Positions 14,241 to 20,213 of a stretch of 20,319 nucleotides of DNA are shown piece by piece. This stretch comes from Anaerolineales bacterium UBA7227 (GTDB lineage Bacteria; Chloroflexota; Anaerolineae; Anaerolineales; Villigracilaceae): the NCBI GenBank assembly GCA_002473085.1, contig DKTP01000080.1:1-20319 (forward strand), read 5' to 3'. The notes under the pieces were generated by a model that was given only the letters and a program-made list of their open reading frames with translations, was not told the origin of the DNA and ran no database searches. Within the stretch, counting starts at the first letter, position 1. Each line of letters starts with the position of its first letter. A program made the translations under genes and the position numbers.

Positions 14241-14879
14241 TCAAAACAAACTCAACTGCTTCGGATCTTCCTTCGGCTCCTCCGCCGCCGCTTGAACTGG
14301 CGTCATCCTCGCCAACTCCTTCCGCGCCACATCCAGCAATTGCGGCAGTTTGGCGAAATCGGCCAGGATCTGCGGTTTGATGTTGACGTTGTGCAGCGCC
14401 GCCGCGGGATGGAACATGGGAATCACAAAACGATTTCCGATCTTGCGCATCTGTCCATGCACCGCGCTGATCTTCGCGCCCGGCATAAACTTGCCCATCG
14501 AAAACCGTCCCAGCGTGACGATGATCTTCGGGTTGATGGCCGCGATCTGACGCTCCAGATAAACGTCGCACGCCGCGAGTTCCTCGGGAAGCGGATCACG
14601 GTTATCAGGCGGACGGCACTTCACCACGTTGCCGATCCACACATCCTCGCGCTTTAATCCCGCCTGCGCCAGCAACTGATTCAGAAAATTTCCCGCCGCG
14701 CCCACAAAAGGACGTCCCTGCTCATTCTCGTTGACGCCCGGCCCCTCGCCGATGAACATGATCTCGCTGTCCGCAGGCCCCTCGCCCGGCACAGACTTCT
14801 TGCGCGTCTTGTACAGCGCGCAGTCCGTGCAGACCGACACCTCGGCGGCGATCTGCTTCAACGTCTCTTCTGCGCTCAT
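14241..14879 (-). CDS. Family 4 uracil-DNA glycosylase with C-terminal clamp-binding motif
   Basis: A 212-residue Fe-S uracil-DNA glycosylase that removes uracil from DNA to start base excision repair. The cluster cysteines are C17 and C20 (CTDC), C88 (NVVKCRPP) and C104. The active-site motif is GEGPG (44-48) followed by G55RPFVG, and the second motif is the late HPAAALH. The C-terminal tail, after the variable acidic linker EEPKEDPK, ends in QLSLF, which matches the bacterial beta sliding-clamp binding consensus. The ATG at 14879 overlaps the rimI stop by 4 bp (ATGA on minus), so it is the fourth gene of the tsaE operon. The alternative upstream frame is an overlap artefact. Confidence 0.95.
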   Translation of the reverse strand: MSAEETLKQIAAEVSVCTDCALYKTRKKSVPGEGPADSEIMFIGEGPGVNENEQGRPFVGAAGNFLNQLLAQAGLKREDVWIGNVVKCRPPDNRDPLPEELAACDVYLERQIAAINPKIIVTLGRFSMGKFMPGAKISAVHGQMRKIGNRFVIPMFHPAAALHNVNIKPQILADFAKLPQLLDVARKELARMTPVQAAAEEPKEDPKQLSLF

Positions 14880-15346
14880 TTCGCCTCCGCCACTGTCAAC
14901 CCGCCCAGGTCGTCCATCGTCATCAGCACCGCGTCCTCGCCGTTGTCGCGATAATACATCGGGCGGCGTCCCACCTCCGCAAAGCCGATATCGCAATAGA
15001 TCTTCTGCGCGACGACATGACGGGCGCGCACTTCCAGCAGCGCCTTCGCCGCGCCCTCCTCGCGCGCCGCGACCAGCGCGTGGATCAGCATCTTCTTCGC
15101 GAACCCGCGCCGCCGAAAATGCGGATGCGTGGCGATCGTGGCGATGTGCGCCTCGTCCACGATGATCCACAACACCAGCATGGCGGCTATCTGTCCGTCC
15201 ACCTCCGTCACCCAGCAGCGCGCCGCGTTGTTCTCCGTCACTTCGTATTTAAAGGAGCGTTCCGTCCACGGGAGCGTGAACGAACTGCGGTCAATCTCCA
15301 CAACTTCGGGAATGTCCTCCACTTTCATTTTTCGTATCTCGATCAT
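14876..15346 (-). CDS. rimI: Ribosomal protein S18-alanine N-acetyltransferase-like GNAT protein
   Basis: A 156-residue GNAT protein. The acetyl-CoA motif A is IATIATHPHFRRRGFAKKML, with the R/QxxGxG/A core at residues 78-83. E105 (LLEVRARH) and Y117 (IYCDIGF) match the catalytic pair of RimI, and the ending RRPMYYRDNGEDAVLM is typical. RimI acetylates the N-terminal alanine of ribosomal protein S18, though related GNATs have broader N-terminal targets. The start at 15346 is set by a strong Shine-Dalgarno (GGAGG) and a 4-bp overlap with tsaB. tsaE-tsaB-rimI is a classic conserved order, which supports the assignment. Confidence 0.92.
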   Translation of the reverse strand: MIEIRKMKVEDIPEVVEIDRSSFTLPWTERSFKYEVTENNAARCWVTEVDGQIAAMLVLWIIVDEAHIATIATHPHFRRRGFAKKMLIHALVAAREEGAAKALLEVRARHVVAQKIYCDIGFAEVGRRPMYYRDNGEDAVLMTMDDLGGLTVAEAK

Positions 15347-16008
15347 GACGGCCCTCCTTCGACGTGTAAATAGATCGGCGCCAGCGAAGCGAGATCGTCC
15401 GCGTGACCAGCCTGCCAGCGGTTCCACGCCAGTTCCGCCAATAAAGCGGGACGCCGCACCGACAGCGCGGGGGAAACCAATTGGATGTTCTTCCGCTTCC
15501 GCGCCAGCCGTTGACGTTCCTCCGCGTCCAACTCGCCGACGACCAAGGTGGGATGCTGGATGGACTCCGCGAGTTTATCCGCCGTCGTCGCTTCCGCCTG
15601 ATCTTCGGCCTGCCACCCGTTTTCGGACGCGCGGTACCACCCGACGGCGATCCGTCCGCGCCCGGCCTGGATGACGGCCGCCAGCGGAAGCGCTTGCACC
15701 GGCACAGCCGCCGCGACCGCGTCCAGCGTTGGCACGCCGACGACGGGCAGTTTGCGCGCGAGGGCGAGTCCTTTCACGAAAGCCAGTCCCACGCGCAGGC
15801 TGGTGAACGAGCCGGGACCGATGGCCACCGCCAGGGCGGAGAGGCCGTCCATCGTCAGCCCGACGCGCTCCAAAAGTCCGGAGAGAGCCGGGGCCAGTTC
15901 CACGGTGTGACGGGCGCGCGAAGTCCAGGTCAATTCGGCCGCGACCGTCGCGCCGTCGTATAGAGCGAGTCCCAATTGGGCGGTGGAGGTGTCAATGGCG
16001 AGGAGCAT
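15343..16008 (-). CDS. tsaB: tRNA t6A biosynthesis protein TsaB
   Basis: A 221-residue protein of the ASKHA fold. It starts LLAIDTSTAQLGLALYDG (phosphate-1 loop type) and contains the IGPGSFTSLRVGLAFVKGLA signature at about residues 67-86, diagnostic of TsaB/YeaZ. TsaB forms the TsaBDE complex that transfers threonylcarbamoyl to A37 of ANN-decoding tRNAs. The ATG at 16008 overlaps the tsaE stop by one base (TGATG). No tsaD partner is in the window, so it must lie elsewhere. The length is close to the usual 220-235. Confidence 0.95.
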   Translation of the reverse strand: MLLAIDTSTAQLGLALYDGATVAAELTWTSRARHTVELAPALSGLLERVGLTMDGLSALAVAIGPGSFTSLRVGLAFVKGLALARKLPVVGVPTLDAVAAAVPVQALPLAAVIQAGRGRIAVGWYRASENGWQAEDQAEATTADKLAESIQHPTLVVGELDAEERQRLARKRKNIQLVSPALSVRRPALLAELAWNRWQAGHADDLASLAPIYLHVEGGPS

Positions 16009-16505
16009 CACGCGACTCCAAACATGGACCGGCGCAGGTCGGCGAGCAGCGCGTCGTAGCGTTTGCCGCGCGCCGAGAAATGCATTTGACGATGTTCCTC
16101 GCCGACGTGTTCGAGCGCGATCCACAAGCGTTCGTCCGGCAGGATTTGCTGGACGCGCTCCGCCCACTCGACGAGGAGCAGTCCCGCGTCGAGCATCGCG
16201 TCGAAGTCGAGTTCCGCGCCCTCGGCGGCGGAGGCGAGGCGGTAGGCGTCCATGTGAAAGAAGCGCGCTTCGTCCGCGCGGCGATAGATGTTGACCAAAA
16301 CAAAGGTGGGACTGGAGACCGAATCCAGCGCGCCCCATCCCTGCGCCAAACCCTGCGCCAGCGTGGTCTTTCCCGCGCCGAGTTCGCCTTGCAAGCAAAC
16401 GAGGTCGCCGCGCCGCAGAAGCCCGCCAAGACGGATTCCGATGCGGCGCGTTTGTTCGGCGCTCTTGCTGATGAAGTCGAGGCTGTGCGCGTCGAGAATG
16501 GGCAT
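16008..16505 (-). CDS. tsaE: tRNA t6A biosynthesis ATPase TsaE
   Basis: A 165-residue P-loop ATPase. Walker A is GELGAGKTT (40-48), then comes the family motif SPTFVLVNIY, MDAYRL and the Walker-B-like LLVEWAER. TsaE binds the TsaBD heterodimer and drives its catalytic cycle. The ATG at 16505 is chosen because the family alignment begins there and a TATAAT box ends 7 nt before it. Longer upstream frames run into the repeat block at 16541-16652. As the first gene it probably drives tsaE-tsaB-rimI-UDG as one transcript. Confidence 0.95.
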   Translation of the reverse strand: MPILDAHSLDFISKSAEQTRRIGIRLGGLLRRGDLVCLQGELGAGKTTLAQGLAQGWGALDSVSSPTFVLVNIYRRADEARFFHMDAYRLASAAEGAELDFDAMLDAGLLLVEWAERVQQILPDERLWIALEHVGEEHRQMHFSARGKRYDALLADLRRSMFGVA

Positions 16506-16512
16506 GGACGGG

Positions 16513-16518
16513 ATTATA
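16513..16518 (-). promoter_or_regulatory. Candidate leaderless promoter -10 box for tsaE
   Basis: TATAAT on minus, in GGGGTATAATCCC, ends 7 nt before the tsaE ATG. The GGGG-TATAAT-C context is shared with the boxes at 18126-18131 and 20086-20091. No -35 TTGACA is seen. Confidence 0.55.
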
Positions 16519-16540
16519 CCCCTTTGGGATTTAAATGACG

Positions 16541-16652
16541 TAGGGGCAGACCTGCTGTTGGGGCAGACCCGCTGTTGGGGCAGACCTGCGTGTCTGCCCT
16601 GGGCTGCGTGTCTGCCCTGGGCGAACACTGGGCGAACACACAGGTTCGCCCC
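16541..16652. repeat. GGGGC(AGAC/GAAC) hairpin repeat cluster
   Basis: ggggcagacctgctgtt-type 17-bp units recur three times from 16543. The third continues into a hairpin GGGCAGAC-ctgcgt-GTCTGCCC (16578-16585 and 16592-16599). A second subtype with GAAC in place of AGAC forms GGGCGAAC-acacag-GTTCGCCC (16630-16637 and 16644-16651). The two subtypes are spliced together without unique sequence between them. Confidence 0.85.
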
Positions 16653-16777
16653 TACGCGGTGATTAACGGCTCGTCGCACAACGAACACATAGGTTCGCCC
16701 CTACGCGGCGATTAACGGCTCGTCGCACAACGAACACACAGGTTTGCCCCTACGCGGCGATTAACGGTTCCTCGCAC
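16633..16777. repeat. 49-bp tandem repeat copying a gene's 3' end
   Basis: Three copies start at 16633, 16682 and 16731, with the last one partial. The third copy is the actual 3' end of the MGDG-synthase-like gene. The other two repeat its final codons, reading on minus LCDEPLIAA-stop and LCDEPLITA-stop against LCEEPLIAA-stop in the gene. TAG stops lie at 16750-16752, 16701-16703 and 16652-16654. Confidence 0.92.
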
Positions 16778-17895
16778 AGCCCCACCTGCGAGCCGATGAA
16801 GCGCGCGATCAGCCGCGCCGATTCGGGACGCGCCGCGCGGCGGCAGTTTTCCGCGAAGCGTTCGCGCTCTTCGGGGTTTTCGATCCATTTTTTCAGGACG
16901 GCCACCACGCGGTCGGAGCGCGGCGCCCACACGCCCACGCGTTCCCTCTGGACGAAGGTGACGTTGCCGTCTTCCTGCCCGGGCAGACGCGCGTTCAGGA
17001 TGATGGGCAGACCCGCGATGAGCGCCTCGGCGATCGTCCCCGGCCCGGCTTTGGTGATCACCGCGTCGGCGGCGCGCATGAAGTCGGGCAGGTCGCGCGT
17101 GAAGCCGTAGACGCGCGTCGGGATGTTCCAGCGCCGCGCCTCGAATTTCTTCCGCAGTTTTTCGTTCCGTCCCGCGACGATGACCAGCCCGAGGTCCAGC
17201 CCGGATTCGTCAATGGCCGCGGCGTTGCGTTCGAGCGGACCCATCCCGTCGCCGCCGCCGATCAGCAGGGCGATCGTCTTATCCTGCGGCCAGCCCAGTT
17301 TTTCGCGCAGCGCGCGTTTGTCGCCGGGCGGCGCGCAGTAACGGTCCGAGACGGGCTGCCCGACGACGAACACTTTTTCGGGCGGCATGTGATATTCGAT
17401 GGCGCGCTCGCGCGCGTATTCGGTGGGGACGAGGATCAGGTCGGCGCGTTTATCGAACCAGAGCGCGTGCGTGGTGACGGGGTCGGTGACGACGGTGATA
17501 AAGCGCCGCGTGCGATTTCGTCCCAGCGCCCACAATCCCATTGAATTCGCGCCGAGGTGCGTCGTCACGATCGCGTCGCTGGGATGGCCGGCGAGCAGTT
17601 TCTTTGCGGCGCGGACGCCATACGGACGGAACGCGGCGGTCAACATGCGCGCCCGCGCCCGCCCGTCGGTGGCGTAAAACCCCGCCCCCCACAGGCGCGG
17701 GGCCTTCACCATCTTCGGATACAGTTCAGGCATTTTATTGAACGGGATGGGCGCGTAATCTTTGAAGAAATCCACCATCTCCGCGCTGACGGAATCGCCG
17801 AACTCGAGTCCGAGGGCTTCGATGATGGCTTCGCTGGCGGAACGGTGCCCGCCTCCCGTGTCGGAAAAGAGGACGAGGATATGCGGCTTTTTCAT
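16750..17895 (-). CDS. MGDG-synthase/UgtP-like glycosyltransferase
   Basis: A 381-residue GT-B protein of the GT28 type. The N-terminus LVLFSDTGGGHRSASEAIIEAL is the MGDG synthase domain signature, and the C-terminal half has LLIGGGDGMG, ITKAGPGTIAEALIAGLPIILN and GQEDGNVTFV, matching the glycosyltransferase 28 C-terminal nucleotide-sugar site. Relatives add galactose or glucose to diacylglycerol to make membrane glycolipids, or act in MurG-like steps. The lipid role is inferred from the family, not proven. The ATG at 17895 overlaps the stop of the DUF951 gene by 4 bp, so the longer upstream frame is rejected. The 3' end is unusual: its last codons and TAG are the first of three 49-bp tandem copies. 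Confidence 0.9.
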   Translation of the reverse strand: MKKPHILVLFSDTGGGHRSASEAIIEALGLEFGDSVSAEMVDFFKDYAPIPFNKMPELYPKMVKAPRLWGAGFYATDGRARARMLTAAFRPYGVRAAKKLLAGHPSDAIVTTHLGANSMGLWALGRNRTRRFITVVTDPVTTHALWFDKRADLILVPTEYARERAIEYHMPPEKVFVVGQPVSDRYCAPPGDKRALREKLGWPQDKTIALLIGGGDGMGPLERNAAAIDESGLDLGLVIVAGRNEKLRKKFEARRWNIPTRVYGFTRDLPDFMRAADAVITKAGPGTIAEALIAGLPIILNARLPGQEDGNVTFVQRERVGVWAPRSDRVVAVLKKWIENPEERERFAENCRRAARPESARLIARFIGSQVGLCEEPLIAA

Positions 17896-18119
17896 GGTTT
17901 TGAATTCGCTTCGTGATCTGAACCTTCGGGCGGGCGCGCGTGGACGACGGTCTTCGCGCGGCGCGTCAACTCGCGGCGCGTCAACAGGACGCGTCGCCCG
18001 CAGACGAGGCACTCCAGCCCGATGTCCGCGCCGAGACGCGTCACCTTCCATTCATACGATCCGCACGGATGCGCCTTCCTCATGCGGACGGTGTCGTTCA
18101 GTTGCAGGTCTGGAAGCAT
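17892..18119 (-). CDS. DUF951 family small protein
   Basis: A 75-residue protein. The core KAHPCGSYEWKVTRLGADIGLECLVCGRRVLLTRRE closely follows the DUF951 pattern (KxxHPCG...W...RxGADI...CxxCGR). H17, C19, C37 and C40 could bind a metal. The family is a small single-domain protein of unknown function in Firmicutes and Chloroflexi; a nucleic-acid-binding, SH3-like barrel is plausible. The C-terminal 15 residues are a polar tail. The ATG at 18119 follows a TATAAT box by 6 nt, and the 4-bp overlap with the glycosyltransferase gene makes a two-gene operon. Confidence 0.9.
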   Translation of the reverse strand: MLPDLQLNDTVRMRKAHPCGSYEWKVTRLGADIGLECLVCGRRVLLTRRELTRRAKTVVHARPPEGSDHEANSKP

Positions 18120-18125
18120 ACGCGG

Positions 18126-18131
18126 ATTATA
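18126..18131 (-). promoter_or_regulatory. Candidate leaderless promoter -10 box for DUF951
   Basis: TATAAT on minus, in GGGCGGGTATAATCCGCGT, is followed after 6 nt by the ATG. There is no room for a ribosome binding site. The flanking GGGGCGG resembles that at 20086-20091. Confidence 0.55.
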
Positions 18132-18168
18132 CCCGCCCCGGATTGTTTGTGATAAACTACGCTAAACT

Positions 18169-18190
18169 CCGGGTTCCCGTGAGAACCCGG
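18169..18190. repeat. CCGGGTTC/GAACCCGG hairpin in the leader of the phosphoribosyltransferase gene
   Basis: Perfect 8-bp arms (18169-18176 and 18183-18190) with a 6-nt loop, ending 15 bp before the ATG. It resembles the ACCAGGTTTCT family at 5283-5317 in its AAACC/GGTTT-like core. It could affect translation or simply be another dispersed repeat. Confidence 0.6.
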
Positions 18191-18205
18191 TTTCCGAGAG
18201 GACCT

Positions 18206-18754
18206 ATGCCCCGCGAAACCTACGACATCGAAATTGCCGGGATCAAACGTCAACTGCCGCTGTTCGAGATCAAGCCCGGGCTGCGCATCGCCATCCTGAA
18301 CATTTTGGGCGACACGGAACTCGTCCAGGCTTGCGCGCGTGAACTGGGAAAAATATTGAAGGACAGGGAATTCGATGTGCTGGTCACGGCCGAAGCCAAG
18401 TCCATCCCGCTCATCCACGCGCTCTCCGTGGAGACGAACAAACCCTACATCGTGCTTCGTAAAACCTACAAACCCTACATGGGCGCGGCGTTGACCGCCG
18501 AGACGCTTTCCATCACCACCGGCCAGCCTCAGCTCCTCGTGCTGGACGAAAAAGACCATGACCTGATGAAGGGACGCAAAGTCCTGCTCGTGGACGACGT
18601 CATCAGCACCGGCTCCACCCTGCAGGGCATGAAGATGCTGATGGAAAAGGCGGGCGCGACGGTCGTTGGCGAGGCGGCCATCCTCACCGAGGGAGACCGC
18701 TCGCAGTGGATGAACATCGCCGCGCTGGGACACCTGCCGCTTTTCACCGATTAG
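18206..18754 (+). CDS. Adenine phosphoribosyltransferase-like protein
   Basis: A 182-residue type I phosphoribosyltransferase. The PRPP-binding motif is VLLVDDVISTGST (126-138). The flexible-loop region RKTYKPYMGA (85-94) takes the place of the RKxxKLP loop of bacterial APRT, and VLVTAEAKSIPL (58-69) corresponds to the hydrophobic strand plus pyrophosphate loop. The likely reaction is purine base plus PRPP to the nucleotide; adenine is the best guess, but the changed loop leaves room for another base. The ATG at 18206 follows GAGAGG. The gene is on plus between divergent and convergent neighbours; its TAG stop (18752-18754) overlaps the TAA stop of the GIY-YIG gene on the other strand. Confidence 0.85.
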   Translation: MPRETYDIEIAGIKRQLPLFEIKPGLRIAILNILGDTELVQACARELGKILKDREFDVLVTAEAKSIPLIHALSVETNKPYIVLRKTYKPYMGAALTAETLSITTGQPQLLVLDEKDHDLMKGRKVLLVDDVISTGSTLQGMKMLMEKAGATVVGEAAILTEGDRSQWMNIAALGHLPLFTD

Positions 18755-19005
18755 ACTATCCCGCCGTTCGCGATCAATTTACGTTTTTGCTCACGGGTCA
18801 TCTTTTTGATGACCCGTTCCCGTTTCAGCGCGGCGGACCGGGAGGCGGCCTCCTCCACGTGGACCATCTTGACCGGGCGGCGCGCACAGGTGTACTTTGC
18901 GCCGCGCCCGGCGTTGTGCTGTCTCTCGCGGCGCGTGGGATCGGTCGTCCAGCCGGTGTAGTAGGTCCCGTCGTCGCACTCGAGGATGTAGCAGTAAAAG
19001 GGCAT
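18751..19005 (-). CDS. GIY-YIG nuclease family protein (UPF0213/YhbQ-like)
   Basis: An 84-residue single-domain protein. The YIL (6-8) and YTG (16-18) elements stand for the two halves of the GIY-YIG motif, followed by TDPTRRERQHNAGRGAKYT, in which R25/R26, H30 and the GAKYT stretch match the small UPF0213 family. A late KRERVIKKM includes the expected glutamate. Small members act as DNA nucleases or have unclear repair roles. The ATG at 19005 is 26 bp after the stop of the prephenate-dehydrogenase-like gene, possibly one operon. No good Shine-Dalgarno is seen. The stop overlaps the phosphoribosyltransferase stop by 3 bp on the opposite strand. Confidence 0.9.
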   Translation of the reverse strand: MPFYCYILECDDGTYYTGWTTDPTRRERQHNAGRGAKYTCARRPVKMVHVEEAASRSAALKRERVIKKMTREQKRKLIANGGIV

Positions 19006-19031
19006 GTCGAAAAAGCGGTCGGCGGGGAGGA

Positions 19032-20045
19032 TTATTTCCCTTCGCGGTCCGCGCCCGGCAGCCGCCAGCGTCCGACGAACATCCGCCGCAAGCGTCCGCC
19101 CAGGGACGAGTCATCCATTGCATCGTCGGTCTTCTTTGTTTGCGCGGGCCGATAAGATTCGAGGCGACGCTCCGCCAGCCATTCGTTCGCGCGAGACTGG
19201 GCGGCGCGGGCGCGCTGGTCCAGCGCGGCGCGGTCTCCGTTTTCGATCCTGTCGCGCAGGGCGCGCAGGGACTCGATGGCGTTGTCCAGGACGCGGGTCA
19301 CATTTTCGCGGTTCGCCAGCGTGGCCTCGTTGAAACCGTCGGCGTCGTCGCGGTCGAAGGAGGCCGCGATCGGCATGGCGTAGGAGCGATGCGCCAGATT
19401 CCGGGCGTCGCGCCAGCCGGGTTGGGTCATGGTCGCCTCCACGAGCGAGACCGCCAGCCAGCGTGGAAGGAACGTGGTCGCGGCGAGCAGGCCGTCCGCC
19501 TCGGCGCTGTCGGAGATCAGGGAGGCCGCGCCCAGCAGGCGCACAAGATCGGTGGCGAAACGGACGGCGCCTTCGGGCGCCCCGGCGGACGGACAGACGA
19601 GGACGGTCGCGTCCGCCAGCAGGTCCGCGCGGGCCGCGTCCAGTCCGCCGCCCAGGTCCAGCAGGCGCGCGGGGTTGACGGCGGGAGCGAGTCCCACGTA
19701 GAAGCGTCCGGGCGGAAGCGTCTCGCGCGCCCAGGCCTCCACCTGACGTTTGGCCGGGGAGAGGTCCATCACTACCGCGCCTTCCTTAAGGTCGTCGCGG
19801 ATGAATTTGAGCGTGTCGCGCACTTCGTTCAGCGGGAGGGCCAAAATGACCGCGTCCGCGTTGGAGGCCGCGGCCGGCAGGTTGAAGTGGATCGAGTCCA
19901 CCGCCCCGGCGGTTTGCGCGGCGCGGGCGACGTCCATGCGTTTGTCGTGTCCCGTGCGGACGAGCGTCTGCTTGTGCGGGGCCAGCGCCAGGCCGATGGA
20001 GCCGCCCATCTGACCGAGGCCGATGATCGTGATTTGAGTGGTCAT
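19032..20045 (-). CDS. Prephenate/arogenate dehydrogenase-like protein lacking catalytic histidines
   Basis: A 337-residue protein with an N-terminal Rossmann domain (GLGQMGGSIG, 9-18; acidic D34; strand VILALPLNE) and a C-terminal helical domain, together matching the TyrA family layout. However, the HPMAG motif, whose histidine contacts the hydroxyl of prephenate, reads APAVN here (120-124), and the LPH-region motif SHLPH reads TFLPR (191-195). Both histidines are gone. The protein may reduce or oxidise a different substrate, or be a non-catalytic relative. The basic C-terminal tail after about residue 300 is extra. The ATG at 20045 follows an AAAGGT Shine-Dalgarno. A TATAAT box lies 40 nt further upstream. 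Confidence 0.8.
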   Translation of the reverse strand: MTTQITIIGLGQMGGSIGLALAPHKQTLVRTGHDKRMDVARAAQTAGAVDSIHFNLPAAASNADAVILALPLNEVRDTLKFIRDDLKEGAVVMDLSPAKRQVEAWARETLPPGRFYVGLAPAVNPARLLDLGGGLDAARADLLADATVLVCPSAGAPEGAVRFATDLVRLLGAASLISDSAEADGLLAATTFLPRWLAVSLVEATMTQPGWRDARNLAHRSYAMPIAASFDRDDADGFNEATLANRENVTRVLDNAIESLRALRDRIENGDRAALDQRARAAQSRANEWLAERRLESYRPAQTKKTDDAMDDSSLGGRLRRMFVGRWRLPGADREGK

Positions 20046-20085
20046 GGAAATTTTTACCTTTGGATGACGAGCCGAAGATGACGGA

Positions 20086-20091
20086 ATTATA
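20086..20091 (-). promoter_or_regulatory. Candidate -10 box for the TyrA-like gene
   Basis: TATAAT on minus, in GGGGCGGTATAATTCC, leaves a leader of about 40 nt with a ribosome binding site. It shares the GGGGCGG-TATAAT arrangement with the DUF951 promoter. The rest of the 168-bp divergent spacer holds nothing else I recognise except the box at 20177. Confidence 0.5.
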
Positions 20092-20176
20092 CCGCCCCGC
20101 GCGTAAAAACGAATCGAACGACGGGAAACGGGCGCGGCTTTCACGAATTCCTGGACGCTCGCCGCGCAAATTGTGC

Positions 20177-20182
20177 GATAAT
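20177..20182 (+). promoter_or_regulatory. Weak candidate -10 box for the lipoprotein gene
   Basis: GATAAT lies within TTGTGCGATAATATTCGCAA, itself a loose palindrome (GCGA-TAATAT-TCGC), about 31 nt before the lipoprotein ATG. A -35 is not evident, so this is tentative. Confidence 0.3.
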
Positions 20183-20213
20183 ATTCGCAACAGCGAGGTC
20201 GTGATGAAAGTTG

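Noticed and set aside
16541-16777. CRISPR-like array
   Set aside because: The repeats are directly adjacent with no unique spacers, and the 49-bp unit contains host gene sequence.
16712-16930. Small minus-strand open frame across the 49-bp repeats
   Set aside because: It overlaps the end of the MGDG-synthase-like gene in another frame and consists largely of repeat translation.
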